The notes under the pieces were generated by a model. The model was not told the origin of the DNA. It did no database searches and was given only the letters and a program-made list of their open reading frames with translations. Source: Pedobacter sp. BS3 (GTDB taxonomy: Bacteria; Bacteroidota; Bacteroidia; Sphingobacteriales; Sphingobacteriaceae). From it: 64,000 bases of DNA. Each line of letters starts with the position of its first letter. The first letter of the stretch is position 1. The DNA is taken from contig NZ_VTRT01000001.1 in NCBI RefSeq assembly GCF_008274585.1, forward strand, positions 310,001 through 374,000, written 5' to 3'. Shown here in pieces: positions 46,724 through 56,489 of the stretch. Both the position numbers and the translations under genes were made by a program.

Positions 46724-48310
46724 ATGAAGCATGTTGATTTCTTAGTTGTAGGTTCTGGCATTGCTGGATTGAGTTTTGCCCTTAAGGCTGCAAAACATGG
46801 TAAGGTTCTGATAGTTACAAAGGCAAATGCCGATGAATCTAACACGAAGTATGCCCAGGGCGGTGTTGCTGTGGTTGTGGATAAAGAGGATTCTTTCGAC
46901 AAACACATGGAAGATACATTGATTGCGGGTGATGGATTATGTGATAAACACGTTGTTGAAATTGTAGTGACGGAAGGTCCGGAGCGTATTCAGGAGATCA
47001 TTGACTACGGTACTCATTTCGATAAAACCAACCAGGGCATGTTTGACCTGGCCAAAGAGGGTGGACATTCTGAGCATCGTGTGCTGCATTATAAAGATAT
47101 CACTGGCTTTGAAATTGAACGTGCACTGCTTGAAAAGGTAAAAGAAGAGCCTAATATAGAGATACTTACACACTACTTTGCTGTAGAGCTGATTACGCAG
47201 CATCACCAGGGCGTGTTTGTAGATAAAAGTTCAACAGATATTACATGCTATGGTATTTATGCGTTTAATAACCGTACGCATCATGTTGAAAAGATATTAG
47301 CTAAGGTAACGCTGATGGCAACCGGCGGAGCAGGGCATGTTTATTCAAATACTACAAACCCGGTTATTGCAACCGGCGATGGCGTAGCGATGGTTTACCG
47401 TGCAAAAGGTAAAGTGCGGAATATGGAATTTATCCAGTTTCATCCTACAGCATTGTATAATCCGGGAGAGTATCCGTCCTTTTTGGTTTCCGAAGCTGTC
47501 CGTGGATTTGGCGGTGTATTGAAAACACGTCAGGGTGAAGAATTTATGCAGAATTATGATCCCCGGAAATCATTAGCTCCACGTGATATTACTGCACGTG
47601 CTATTGACTCTGAAATGAAGAAATCGGGTGATGATTTTGTTTATCTCGATATCCGTCATCGTTCAAAAGAAGATATTTTAGCACATTTTCCTAATATATA
47701 CGCCAAATGCCTGAGCATTGGTATTGATATGACCAAGGATATGATCCCGGTAACTCCGGCAGCTCATTATATGTGCGGCGGCATTATGGTTGATGAATAT
47801 GGCAGGTCTTCCATTAAGCGTTTGTATGCCTGCGGAGAATGCTCTTCTACCGGGTTACATGGCGCTAACCGATTGGCTTCAAATTCATTGTTAGAAGCTA
47901 CTGTTTTTGCACATCGTATTTATGAAGATGCCTCGAATAATTTTACCAGCTATGCTATTCCTGGCGATATTCCGGAATGGGACGATACCAATACATCTTT
48001 ATCAAACGAGGATATTTTAGTAACGCATAATCTCCGTGAAACGCAAAAGATAATGAGCGATTATGTAGGAATTGTCCGTTCTGATTTTCGTCTTGACCGT
48101 GCTATGCGTCGTTTGGGTTTATTGCATGAGGAAACGGAGAGTTTTTATAAACAAACCAAAGTTTCGGTGAAGCTTTGTGAATTGCGTAATGTGATACAAA
48201 CGGCATATTTGATGATAAAGGCTGCGATGATGCGTAAAGAGAGCAGGGGGTTGCATTATACAACCGATTATCCGCAACACCAGGAAAACCCGGTAGATAC
48301 CATTTTTTAG
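46724..48310 (+). CDS. nadB: L-aspartate oxidase
   Basis: FAD enzyme that oxidises L-aspartate to iminoaspartate, first step of NAD synthesis. Residues 1-30 hold the FAD Rossmann motif VVGSGIAGLSFALKAA; active-site regions include HSEHRVLHYKDITG, ATGGAGHVYSNTTNP and CGECSSTGLHGANRLASNS near the C-terminal third. ATG 46724 is preferred over TTG 46709. Length 528 is usual. Confidence 0.97.
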   Translation: MKHVDFLVVGSGIAGLSFALKAAKHGKVLIVTKANADESNTKYAQGGVAVVVDKEDSFDKHMEDTLIAGDGLCDKHVVEIVVTEGPERIQEIIDYGTHFDKTNQGMFDLAKEGGHSEHRVLHYKDITGFEIERALLEKVKEEPNIEILTHYFAVELITQHHQGVFVDKSSTDITCYGIYAFNNRTHHVEKILAKVTLMATGGAGHVYSNTTNPVIATGDGVAMVYRAKGKVRNMEFIQFHPTALYNPGEYPSFLVSEAVRGFGGVLKTRQGEEFMQNYDPRKSLAPRDITARAIDSEMKKSGDDFVYLDIRHRSKEDILAHFPNIYAKCLSIGIDMTKDMIPVTPAAHYMCGGIMVDEYGRSSIKRLYACGECSSTGLHGANRLASNSLLEATVFAHRIYEDASNNFTSYAIPGDIPEWDDTNTSLSNEDILVTHNLRETQKIMSDYVGIVRSDFRLDRAMRRLGLLHEETESFYKQTKVSVKLCELRNVIQTAYLMIKAAMMRKESRGLHYTTDYPQHQENPVDTIF

Positions 48311-48367
48311 TTCGTGATTCGGATGGCTTTTTTGATTTTTTACTTTTTAATTTTGACTTGATCACCC

Positions 48368-48898
48368 ATGCCTTTAATACTATCTGTAAAGAATAAATAT
48401 CCCCGGTTCGGGAAAGATAATTTTATAGCCGAAAATGCTACGGTTGTTGGCGATGTGATACTGGGTGATCATTGCTCGGTATGGTTTAACGCGGTTATTC
48501 GCGGAGATGTCAATCATATCAGGATTGGAAATAATACCAATGTGCAGGATGGCGCTATTATACATTGTACCTACCTGAGAGCTGCAACAGAAATTGGTAA
48601 CAATGTATCTATCGGGCATTTGGCCGTTGTGCACGGATGCACTGTTCGCGATAATGTATTAATTGGTATGCGTGCTGTTGTAATGGATCATGCTGTTATA
48701 GAACCGTATTGTATCATAGCTGCGGGCTCGGTGGTTCTTGAAAATACCATTTGCGAAAGCGGCCATATTTACGCCGGTTCGCCGGCTAAAAAAATAAAGC
48801 CTGTTACCCCGGAACAACGGGAATTGTTAGACCGTTTGCCTAATAACTATATCCTATATTCCGGTTGGTTTATGGATTCTGAAGAGGAGGAATTGTGA
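48368..48898 (+). CDS. Gamma carbonic anhydrase family protein
   Basis: A 176-residue left-handed beta-helix trimer protein. The zinc ligands are the His of GAIIHCTY and the two His of SIGHLAVVHGC, the gamma-CA arrangement. The last helix (LDRLPNNYILYSGWFM) packs the trimer. It may be a carbonic anhydrase or a related acyltransferase. Its last 29 bases overlap the end of the convergent lipoprotein gene. Confidence 0.92.
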   Translation: MPLILSVKNKYPRFGKDNFIAENATVVGDVILGDHCSVWFNAVIRGDVNHIRIGNNTNVQDGAIIHCTYLRAATEIGNNVSIGHLAVVHGCTVRDNVLIGMRAVVMDHAVIEPYCIIAAGSVVLENTICESGHIYAGSPAKKIKPVTPEQRELLDRLPNNYILYSGWFMDSEEEEL

Positions 48899-50510
48899 TC
48901 TTTTCTTCCAGATCCCAGTTAGGCCGGATATTAAATTCCTTATCATAATTCCATATTCCTTCAGGGTATATTCTTTTTTTCACGTTACCGGTATCCCATT
49001 TCTTATTTTTATTGTCATCGTACACAATACGCAGGTTATATTTTGCAGCCTGTATATTGGTATAATGTATGGCACGGTTGCTGTTTATGGCATCAGACCG
49101 TACAATATCGCCGGTTGAGTTAAGCAGTAAGATCACATAGCTTTTAGCCGTATCAGGAACAGTAAAATTCAGTATCAGGTTACCGATATTGTCATCCACA
49201 TACGCAGTAAATGCTTTATTGTAGGCTTTATTTTTTCCGCCATCAATACCCGTAATAGCATTATCGGCTATAGTAATGTTATAGTTCCTTTTCAGCCGCC
49301 AGGGGAAGGTAAGCTTATATCGTCGCACAGAGGCAGTATCTCTAACCAGCTTAAAACCACCTACCGGGATGGAATCTTCGGCCAGCGTCATTTTATTCAC
49401 GTCAAAACCGGCGATGGGAGCCGAAAAAGTTAACAACAGATCCGACTTGGATTTTATTTTTCCGGATGCCAGGTTGTCTGAAATGGTTACCTCGTTTTTA
49501 TAGGTATCTTTTTTTCCCCTGCGTATCAGGGCCGTATCTAAGGCTTTTGAACTATCGTTAACGGCAATAGCAATGGAATCAAATTTAATTTCGGGCAGCC
49601 AGAGCGATACAGAATCAGCTTTCCGGTTAAATTCTACCGCCTTCCTGCTATCCAGGTCTGCCGGGTCAACTATTTTTACAGACGGTTTTTCAATCCCCTT
49701 GTTAAAAGCCAGAAGGATATGGCCATCGTTAGTTATCTTTTTATCCATTATCCTGAAATTCTCAGGCTCTTCATTAAAGGTTTCCAGCAGCAGATCTTTA
49801 ACATCGCTTTTCAGCACAATGGAATCTTTTAAGAAACCTATTTCTTCTTTTACAGAATTATAAATACGGTCGCCGCCTTCAGTTTCTTTGAGCGCATAAA
49901 TACGATAGGTATCTTCTTTCAGATTTTTAAGTGAGAAGTTTCCCGATGAATCGGTACTGGTAAAAATGCTGGCCCGTTTTTTTCCGAATATCGTATCACG
50001 GCTGATCGGAAGAATAAATACGGTAGCATCAAGAATGGGCTTTTTGGTAATGGTATTAATTACCTTGCCGGATATGGTCAGCGAGTCGAGCATGTTGCCC
50101 GTAGAAAAAACATAGCTGTAGTTTTTCAGGATATTTCCTTCATTGTAATCAACCAATCCCTTACCGAAGTTGATGGTGTAAGTGGTATTTTTTTCAAGCG
50201 TATCCTGGAGTTTTATTTCCAGTGTTTTTTTAACGATTTTAAACAAAGGCATTTTATCCGGGGCGGGTGACATGCTGATTTCCTTGAACTCGTCTTTCAG
50301 CTTAACGTATTCGTCAAATTGAATGTTGATCTGTTTTGCATTGAAGTTCCGGGTAAGATTCGCCGGAGTTTCTTTCAACACTTTGGGAGGAATACTGTCC
50401 TTAGGTCCGCCGGTGGGTTGTTGTATGCTGGCACATCCATAGGGTAATAAAATGGCCGCAACTAAAATTAAAAAAATTAACTTTGAATAGTGTTTTCGAA
50501 AATTGGCCAT
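48870..50510 (-). CDS. Ig-like-domain lipoprotein
   Basis: A 546-residue exported lipoprotein: lipobox LLPYGC, C26, then QPTGGPKDSIPPKVLKETPA, the typical start of bacterial Ig-like (SbsA-type Ig_5) domains. A carboxypeptidase-like beta domain follows near 150-215 (ISGKVINTITKKPILDATVFIL). The C-terminal half has more Ig-like repeats. It likely sits on the outer membrane; function unknown. The gene ends inside the carbonic anhydrase frame. Confidence 0.88.
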   Translation of the reverse strand: MANFRKHYSKLIFLILVAAILLPYGCASIQQPTGGPKDSIPPKVLKETPANLTRNFNAKQINIQFDEYVKLKDEFKEISMSPAPDKMPLFKIVKKTLEIKLQDTLEKNTTYTINFGKGLVDYNEGNILKNYSYVFSTGNMLDSLTISGKVINTITKKPILDATVFILPISRDTIFGKKRASIFTSTDSSGNFSLKNLKEDTYRIYALKETEGGDRIYNSVKEEIGFLKDSIVLKSDVKDLLLETFNEEPENFRIMDKKITNDGHILLAFNKGIEKPSVKIVDPADLDSRKAVEFNRKADSVSLWLPEIKFDSIAIAVNDSSKALDTALIRRGKKDTYKNEVTISDNLASGKIKSKSDLLLTFSAPIAGFDVNKMTLAEDSIPVGGFKLVRDTASVRRYKLTFPWRLKRNYNITIADNAITGIDGGKNKAYNKAFTAYVDDNIGNLILNFTVPDTAKSYVILLLNSTGDIVRSDAINSNRAIHYTNIQAAKYNLRIVYDDNKNKKWDTGNVKKRIYPEGIWNYDKEFNIRPNWDLEEKITIPPLQNP

Positions 50511-50644
50511 TTAGATGCGTTATAAAGCGTTTTCTATTTTTGATGAACTGAGCTCTGCCTTTGCCTGAGATAATTTAATATAGCTAATATAATGAAGTCG
50601 CTTTTAAATTATTATAATTAATTGATTATCAATATATTATATGA

Positions 50645-52507
50645 TCATCTGCTTAAATGTACCATCAATACGCTGATATCAGATGGCGAAACTCCCGAAA
50701 TCCGGGACGCCTGACCTAAGGTTCGTGGTTTTATCTTCATTAGCTTTTCCCTGGCTTCTTTTGATAAGGATACCAACGTATGATAATTAAAATCAGGATT
50801 TATTTCCTGGTCTTCCATACGTTTCATTTTAGAAACTATTTCCTGTTCCTTTTCAAAATAACTTTCATATTTGATTTTTATTTCAGCCTCTTCAATAGTT
50901 TCCTTGTTATAAGCAGAAAGTAATTTATCAAATGCCTGATTGACCTTACGTAGATCTGTAATGTTCACTTGTGGCCGGCTTAGCAGCTGAAACAGTTTTA
51001 CATTCTGGGTAAGGGGAGACGTTCCCAACAATTCAAGCAAACCATTAACTTCGCCTGCTTCAATACTTTTTGATTTGGTAAAATTGACGATAACATCTGA
51101 ATCGGTTATTTTTTGCTTTACTTTTTCCAAACGCTCGTCACTGATCAATCCCAGTTTATGCCCGATAGGGGACAGGCGGATATCGGCATTATCCTGCCTG
51201 AGCAATAAACGGTGTTCGGCCCGTGACGTAAACATACGGTAAGGCTCTTCGGTACCCTTTGTAACCAGGTCATCGATCAGTACGCCAATATAGGATTCTG
51301 ATCGTTTCATGATCAGCTCATGCAGATCATTGACTTTTTGATGCGCATTAATGCCTGCAATGAATCCCTGGCTGGCAGCTTCTTCATACCCGGTAGTTCC
51401 GTTTATTTGTCCGGCAAAGAACAGGTTGCTGATCAGCTTGGTCTCTAAGGTTAATGATAATTGGGTAGGTGGAAAATAGTCATATTCGATGGCATATCCC
51501 GGCCTGAACATTTTGGCGTTTTCAAATCCGGGGATTAATTTTAGTGCTTTGTATTGAACATCTTCCGGTAGCGAGGTGGAGAATCCGTTTACATAGATTT
51601 CGATGGTATTTAAACCTTCAGGCTCTACAAATATCTGGTGCCGTTCACGTTCTGCAAAACGATTGATCTTGTCTTCTATAGATGGACAGTAACGGGGGCC
51701 AAGACCTTTAATTCGCCCGGTAAACATGGGCGATTTTTCAAAGCCTTCTTTCAGCATTTCGTGTACGGCACTATTGGTATAGGTTATCCAGCAACAGCGT
51801 TGTTCTTCTATTCCCTTTACTTCGGTGTAGGAGAATCGGCCCCGTTCCTCATCGCCCCATTGCTCTTCCATTTTAGAATAATCCAGGCTTCGGCCGTCAA
51901 TACGGGGAGGAGTGCCGGTTTTCATTCTTCCGGCTTCAAAGCCTAACAAGGTTAGTTGTTCAGTAATGCCTGTTGCTGCTTTCTCAGCCGTGCGTCCGCC
52001 ACCAAAGCGTTTTTCGCCGATATGTATCAAACCGTTTAGAAAAGTTCCGTTAGTTAATACAACTGCTTTCGCCTCAATTTCAATTCCTAACGAAGTGATT
52101 ACACCAGCAACTGTATTGTTTTTTACGAGTAAACCGCTTACCATATCCTGCCAGAAATCTACGTTAGGTGTATTTTCAAGCATTAATCGCCATTCTTCGG
52201 CAAAACGCATGCGGTCGCTTTGTGCTCGTGGGCTCCACATAGCAGGCCCTTTTGAACGGTTCAGCATCCTGAACTGGATACTGCTTTTGTCAGTTACAAT
52301 ACCGGAATATCCACCCATCGCGTCAATTTCACGTACAATTTGCCCTTTAGCCACACCTCCCATGGCAGGGTTACAGCTCATTTGTGCTATCGTACCCATA
52401 TTCATGGTAATCAGAAGCACCTTTGAGCCTAAATTGGCAGCCGCAGCAGCAGCTTCACATCCGGCATGACCAGCTCCAACAACTATGATATCGTATTTTT
52501 TAAACAT
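50645..52507 (-). CDS. mnmG: tRNA uridine 5-carboxymethylaminomethyl modification enzyme MnmG
   Basis: With MnmE, adds cmnm5 to the wobble uridine of tRNAs. FAD motif [17 protein letters not shown] near residues 11-27; [37 protein letters not shown] and [12 protein letters not shown] are family signatures. 620 residues, usual length. Its 5' leader carries two parS-like palindromes; mnmG often lies near oriC and parAB in other phyla. Confidence 0.97.
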   Translation of the reverse strand: MFKKYDIIVVGAGHAGCEAAAAAANLGSKVLLITMNMGTIAQMSCNPAMGGVAKGQIVREIDAMGGYSGIVTDKSSIQFRMLNRSKGPAMWSPRAQSDRMRFAEEWRLMLENTPNVDFWQDMVSGLLVKNNTVAGVITSLGIEIEAKAVVLTNGTFLNGLIHIGEKRFGGGRTAEKAATGITEQLTLLGFEAGRMKTGTPPRIDGRSLDYSKMEEQWGDEERGRFSYTEVKGIEEQRCCWITYTNSAVHEMLKEGFEKSPMFTGRIKGLGPRYCPSIEDKINRFAERERHQIFVEPEGLNTIEIYVNGFSTSLPEDVQYKALKLIPGFENAKMFRPGYAIEYDYFPPTQLSLTLETKLISNLFFAGQINGTTGYEEAASQGFIAGINAHQKVNDLHELIMKRSESYIGVLIDDLVTKGTEEPYRMFTSRAEHRLLLRQDNADIRLSPIGHKLGLISDERLEKVKQKITDSDVIVNFTKSKSIEAGEVNGLLELLGTSPLTQNVKLFQLLSRPQVNITDLRKVNQAFDKLLSAYNKETIEEAEIKIKYESYFEKEQEIVSKMKRMEDQEINPDFNYHTLVSLSKEAREKLMKIKPRTLGQASRISGVSPSDISVLMVHLSR

Positions 52508-52516
52508 TTTCTATGC

Positions 52517-52530
52517 GTTCCACGTGGAAC
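52517..52530. promoter_or_regulatory. parS-like palindrome, copy 1
   Basis: GTTCCACGTGGAAC is a perfect palindrome matching the core of the ParB-binding parS consensus (TGTTNCACGTGAAACA, and TGTTCCACGTGGAACA in pseudomonads). The outermost bases here are C and T, so it is a slightly weaker match than copy 2. It lies 10 bases upstream of the mnmG start. Confidence 0.7.
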
Positions 52531-52548
52531 TTATTTTATAATATCTTT

Positions 52549-52570
52549 CTGTGTTCCACGTGGAACACAG
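52549..52570. promoter_or_regulatory. parS-like palindrome, copy 2
   Basis: TGTTCCACGTGGAACA at 52552-52567 is identical to the parS core known from pseudomonads and lies within a perfect 22-bp palindrome. Its centre is 36 bases from copy 1. It sits between mnmG and the ABC-F gene, both minus strand. Confidence 0.75.
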
Positions 52571-52577
52571 AAAAGTG

Positions 52578-54419
52578 CTATACAGACTCTGATAATTCTA
52601 ACCATTGCATAGACTTTTCGTCTAACAGGTTTTTGTAATCTTCTATTTGTTTCCCAATCTCAGTAAGCTCTACATGATTTGTACTGCGGTTTAGCTGCTC
52701 TGTTAAATCTTTAACTTTCTTTTCAAGCTGCTCTATTTCCTGCTCCAGATTTTCTAATTCTTTTTCCTGCTTATAACTTAGTTTAACTTTTTTCTCCGAA
52801 GTCTGTTTGGATAATGAAGTCCGGACTTCCTTTACAGGTTCCTTAGTTTTTTGCTTGAATTTATACTCGCTGTAATTACCGTTAAATACGTTAATATGGC
52901 CAGATTCTACAATAAATAGCTGGTCTGTCAGCTTATCCATCAAATACCTGTCGTGTGATACGAGGAACAGGACGCCGGTATAATTTTCCAGGAAATCTTC
53001 CAATACATTTAATGTATCGATATCCAAATCATTGGTAGGCTCGTCCAAGATCAGGAAATTTGGATTTTTCATCAGCACCTTCATCAGGTGAAGCCGCTTT
53101 TTTTCTCCGCCGCTTAGCTTGCTTACTACAGCATGCTGTTTTTTAGGCGGGAATAAAAACCGAGTTAACAGCTGTGATGCGGTAAGCGTTTTACCATCAG
53201 CCATCGGGATAAATTCGGCAATGTTTTTAACTACATCTAAAACACGTTCCTGCTCGTTAAATTCTAACCCGGCCTGGCTATAGTAGCCAAATACCGTAGT
53301 TTCGCCTATGCTTACCGTTCCTTCATCCGGCTTAATTTTACCGGTGATCAGGTTAAGTAGTGTTGATTTTCCGGAACCGTTTTTACCTGCAATGCCAATA
53401 CGGTCGCCTTTTTTTACAGTATATGAAAAATCGGTAATGATCTTTTTGTTCCCGAATGATTTACTGACGTGTGAAATCTCGAGTATCTTATTTCCCTGAC
53501 GGGATACGGTAACACTCAGATCAACCGTGCTGTTCCTGCTTAATTTGGTTTTCGCTTCCAGCTCATAAAAAGCATCGATACGGGCTTTTGATTTAGTGCC
53601 ACGGGCCTGAGGCTGGCGCCGCATCCATTCCAGCTCCTTTTTAAGCAGGTTGCTGTTTTTCTGAAACTGAGCTACTTCTTCGGTTTCGCGTTCGGCTTTC
53701 TTTTCAAGATAATAAGCATAATTACCCTTGTAAGTAAACAGCTTACCATTGGCCAGCTCGATAATTACATTACATACCTGGTCAAGAAAATAGCGATCAT
53801 GTGTAACCAATAAAACCGTTTTATTGCCGGTAGTAATAAAGCTTTCGAGCCATTCTATCATCTCAATATCCAGGTGATTGGTTGGCTCATCCAGGATGAA
53901 AATATCCGGGTCTTCGATCAGCAGCTTGGCTAGCGCAAGACGTTTTCGTTGTCCTCCCGAAAGGGTACTGATCTTTTGTTCGGGATTATAAACGGCCAGG
54001 CGCTCCAATATCGTTTTGATCTGGTATTCGTATTCCCAGGCGTTTACCTGCGTAAGCTGGTCTGTTAAACGGTAAATAAGCTGTTCATCCGGTTCTTTAG
54101 CCGAAATGGCTTCTTCATACTGGCGAATGAGCTGTTGCTGCTCATTATCCTGGCTATAAATAAAGTCGGCAATACGGTCAAATTGTGCGAATTGCGGATC
54201 CTGGTCTAAAAAGCCTATACGCAGGTCGCGTTCTGTAACAACCTTGCCTTCCTCCGGCTTTAATAAGCCGGAAATAATGCGTAATAAGGTTGATTTTCCG
54301 GCACCATTTGCACCTACCAGGGCAATACGTTGCCCACGGCTAATCCCGAATGTAATGTTTTGGAAAAGCCAGTTATCATTAAAAGAATGTCCTAATTGCT
54401 CGGTGGATAGTATGCTCAT
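52578..54419 (-). CDS. ABC-F family ATPase (Uup-like)
   Basis: A 613-residue soluble protein of two ABC domains: Walker A GANGAGKST (35-43) and GKNGSGKST (near 343-351), signatures LSGGQRKR and LSGGEKKR, Walker B IFILDEPTNH and LILDEPTND. A linker separates the domains and a C-terminal coiled coil (LEQEIEQLEKKVKDLTEQL) ends it, as in Uup. ABC-F proteins act on ribosomes or DNA structures; Uup prevents transposon excision errors in E. coli. Assignment to Uup is from architecture only. Confidence 0.9.
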   Translation of the reverse strand: MSILSTEQLGHSFNDNWLFQNITFGISRGQRIALVGANGAGKSTLLRIISGLLKPEEGKVVTERDLRIGFLDQDPQFAQFDRIADFIYSQDNEQQQLIRQYEEAISAKEPDEQLIYRLTDQLTQVNAWEYEYQIKTILERLAVYNPEQKISTLSGGQRKRLALAKLLIEDPDIFILDEPTNHLDIEMIEWLESFITTGNKTVLLVTHDRYFLDQVCNVIIELANGKLFTYKGNYAYYLEKKAERETEEVAQFQKNSNLLKKELEWMRRQPQARGTKSKARIDAFYELEAKTKLSRNSTVDLSVTVSRQGNKILEISHVSKSFGNKKIITDFSYTVKKGDRIGIAGKNGSGKSTLLNLITGKIKPDEGTVSIGETTVFGYYSQAGLEFNEQERVLDVVKNIAEFIPMADGKTLTASQLLTRFLFPPKKQHAVVSKLSGGEKKRLHLMKVLMKNPNFLILDEPTNDLDIDTLNVLEDFLENYTGVLFLVSHDRYLMDKLTDQLFIVESGHINVFNGNYSEYKFKQKTKEPVKEVRTSLSKQTSEKKVKLSYKQEKELENLEQEIEQLEKKVKDLTEQLNRSTNHVELTEIGKQIEDYKNLLDEKSMQWLELSESV

Positions 54420-54563
54420 GTTTAATCAGGCAAAAATACGGATAAAATTTTGGAATGATATGCCCTTAATGTTATGGAATAGCTCATAGCCGGGTATCAG
54501 TAAAATTTCGGTTTTTACAAACATTTTGATTCTTGCAGGCTTTTATTATAAAACACTACAGCT

Positions 54564-55016
54564 ATGGAAACAGTAAATGTAAATGCAGAAATTTTGAATG
54601 ATCTGATCCAGATTAACAACGATCGGATTGTTGGTTATGAAAAGGCGATCGAAGAGCTGAGGCCGGAAGATAGCGACCTCAAAACGCTTTTCATAAAAAT
54701 GATCGATGAAAGCCGGAGGAACAAAATGGCTTTAGCCACAGAGGTTCAGGCTTTGGGCAAAGATGCCGATACAGACACTACTACTTCGGGTAAAATTTAC
54801 CGGGCATGGATGGATGTTAAGGCAACTTTTACCGGACATGACCGCAAAACGGTGCTCAGCAATTGCGAATTTGGCGAAGATGCCGCCCAACGGGCTTATA
54901 AAATGGCATTGGATGACGAGGATCTGTCAGATGAGCTTCGTGGCATTATCAGCGAGCAAAAAGAAACGCTGAAAAATTCGCATGATACCATTAAAAGGCT
55001 GCGGGATGCTTCATAG
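54564..55016 (+). CDS. DUF2383 four-helix bundle protein (PA2169 family)
   Basis: A 150-residue helical soluble protein; the family block TFTGHDRKTVLSNCEFGEDAAQRAYKMAL near 93-121 is characteristic. The four-helix ferritin-like fold may bind metal, but ligands are not certain. It is often induced in stress; no direct evidence here. It is divergent from the ABC-F gene. Confidence 0.87.
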   Translation: METVNVNAEILNDLIQINNDRIVGYEKAIEELRPEDSDLKTLFIKMIDESRRNKMALATEVQALGKDADTDTTTSGKIYRAWMDVKATFTGHDRKTVLSNCEFGEDAAQRAYKMALDDEDLSDELRGIISEQKETLKNSHDTIKRLRDAS

Positions 55017-55090
55017 ATTTTAAAGAGTATGTCTGGAAAGCACTGTCATTATGCCGACCTTTGTGACAAAGCTTTTCAGACATGCTCTTG

Positions 55091-55918
55091 TTAATTATGC
55101 TCATCTTTTAAAAGTAAAACCGGTACCGAAGAACTGGCTGCAAGTCCCTGGCTGATGCTTGTATGCACCAATCCTTCAAAAAAGCTGTATTTACGCGGCA
55201 AGGCAATCAACAGATCGGCTTTATGTTTACTGACAAAGCTGGTTATACCGGTTATAACATCGGTATGCTCTGTATAATAGTACTTCGGGTTAAACTCACT
55301 GAGCATCTGTTTTAATGCGTCTTCCTCTTCGGCATGATGCCGCCCGATGTTGAGCACCCATAATTCAATATCGCGTTCAATCAGTAAACGTTTCAGGTTG
55401 TTAAGCGGAATAATATCCTTTACCTTTTTAAAATCGCAGGCCAGCACCACACGTTTAATGTTCTGCCATTTATTGCGTGGCGGCACTACTAAAACCGGTA
55501 CCGGACTGGTTTTTGAAACAGCAATAGCGTTACGGCCAATATCGCCGGCATCATCATTTTTACCATTGCTGCCGATGATTACTACTTCAATGTCTGTTGT
55601 TGAAATTTGTTCGTGTATAGCTCTTAAAACCGGCAAACGGCTCAAATGAGTTTCAACTTCGATATCCGGGTTTACCAGTTGCAATTCTTCCTTTAACTTT
55701 TCAAGCTGCCTTAACCGGCTGGCAATCTCATCAGATACAATTTGTTCGGTCGGTATGGTCAGATCAGGTGAAGGGAGAATACTCTCGTAAACAGAAATAT
55801 AGTATGAATTTAACAGGATAATGCGGTCGGCATGTTCGGCTGCACTAAGCTCGGCCGCATACAATGAAGCGTTTTTAGCAGTTCGTGAGAAATCTGTCGG
55901 TACCAGATATGTTTTCAT
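55091..55918 (-). CDS. Universal stress protein, two UspA domains
   Basis: A 275-residue tandem UspA protein. The N-terminal domain ends with an ATP-binding loop (VVIIGSNGKNDDAGDIGRNAIAVSKTSPVPVLVVPP, residues ~113-148), while the second domain (~150-275) lacks a clear ATP loop. It lies convergent to the DUF2383 gene, itself a stress-type protein. Role: general stress; details unknown. Confidence 0.9.
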   Translation of the reverse strand: MKTYLVPTDFSRTAKNASLYAAELSAAEHADRIILLNSYYISVYESILPSPDLTIPTEQIVSDEIASRLRQLEKLKEELQLVNPDIEVETHLSRLPVLRAIHEQISTTDIEVVIIGSNGKNDDAGDIGRNAIAVSKTSPVPVLVVPPRNKWQNIKRVVLACDFKKVKDIIPLNNLKRLLIERDIELWVLNIGRHHAEEEDALKQMLSEFNPKYYYTEHTDVITGITSFVSKHKADLLIALPRKYSFFEGLVHTSISQGLAASSSVPVLLLKDEHN

Positions 55919-56060
55919 GTTCGGTTTTTATCAATATATGGATGCTAAAGTAAAAATTATTCAATCGATTGATTAATAAAATAATGTAATTTGACTTATT
56001 GTAAACATAATTTAAAAGGCATAGTTAATTTAAATACATCAGTACCTAAAATAACATGCC

Positions 56061-56489
56061 ATGGAAACAAAAACAGCCCCGGCCAAAAGATCAGCAAAAA
56101 AACCGGAACCGGTAAAACCGGCCGCAGAGCAGAAAAAAGAAGTGAAGAAAGACCGCTCAACCACCTATAATAAATTTAAGAATTTTGAAGGTAAACAATA
56201 TACCGGCATGCAGATCGGCCGAAGCCACCATTGGGAGTATGACCAGGGCGACTGGAAAGAAACCAAAATCACTCCTGATCTGTGGGAGATATCATACGCG
56301 GTAACCAAACGCCGTAAGGGACACGGCGCCCCGGAAGGCTCGGGCGTCCCGGTAGGTACAGAATATCACTGGTATATATTGGCGCATCAAACCGCCCGCA
56401 AGCTTAATGCTAACGATTATTCTACCGCCATGTCTGGCCTGAAATTCAAGCTGGCGCATAAGCGGGCATACGCTTTGTTCAGGATATAA
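56061..56489 (+). CDS. Hypothetical protein, probably truncated at its C-terminus
   Basis: A 142-residue protein with a Lys/Ala/Pro-rich N-terminus (MET..KRSAKKPEPVKPAAEQKK) and a compact domain with TGMQIGRSHHWEYDQGDWKETK, PDLWEISYAVTKRRKGHGAPEGSG, and GLKFKLAHKRA. The family, as I recall, continues beyond AHKRA, but here the frame ends YALFRI. It overlaps the convergent gene 56417-57064 by 73 bases, which fits a deletion junction truncating both genes. Function unknown. Confidence 0.6.
   Translation: METKTAPAKRSAKKPEPVKPAAEQKKEVKKDRSTTYNKFKNFEGKQYTGMQIGRSHHWEYDQGDWKETKITPDLWEISYAVTKRRKGHGAPEGSGVPVGTEYHWYILAHQTARKLNANDYSTAMSGLKFKLAHKRAYALFRI

Noticed and set aside
52508-52577. Terminator of the ABC-F gene
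   Set aside because: The palindromes lack T-runs and are identical to each other in their core, which fits a protein site better than a terminator.
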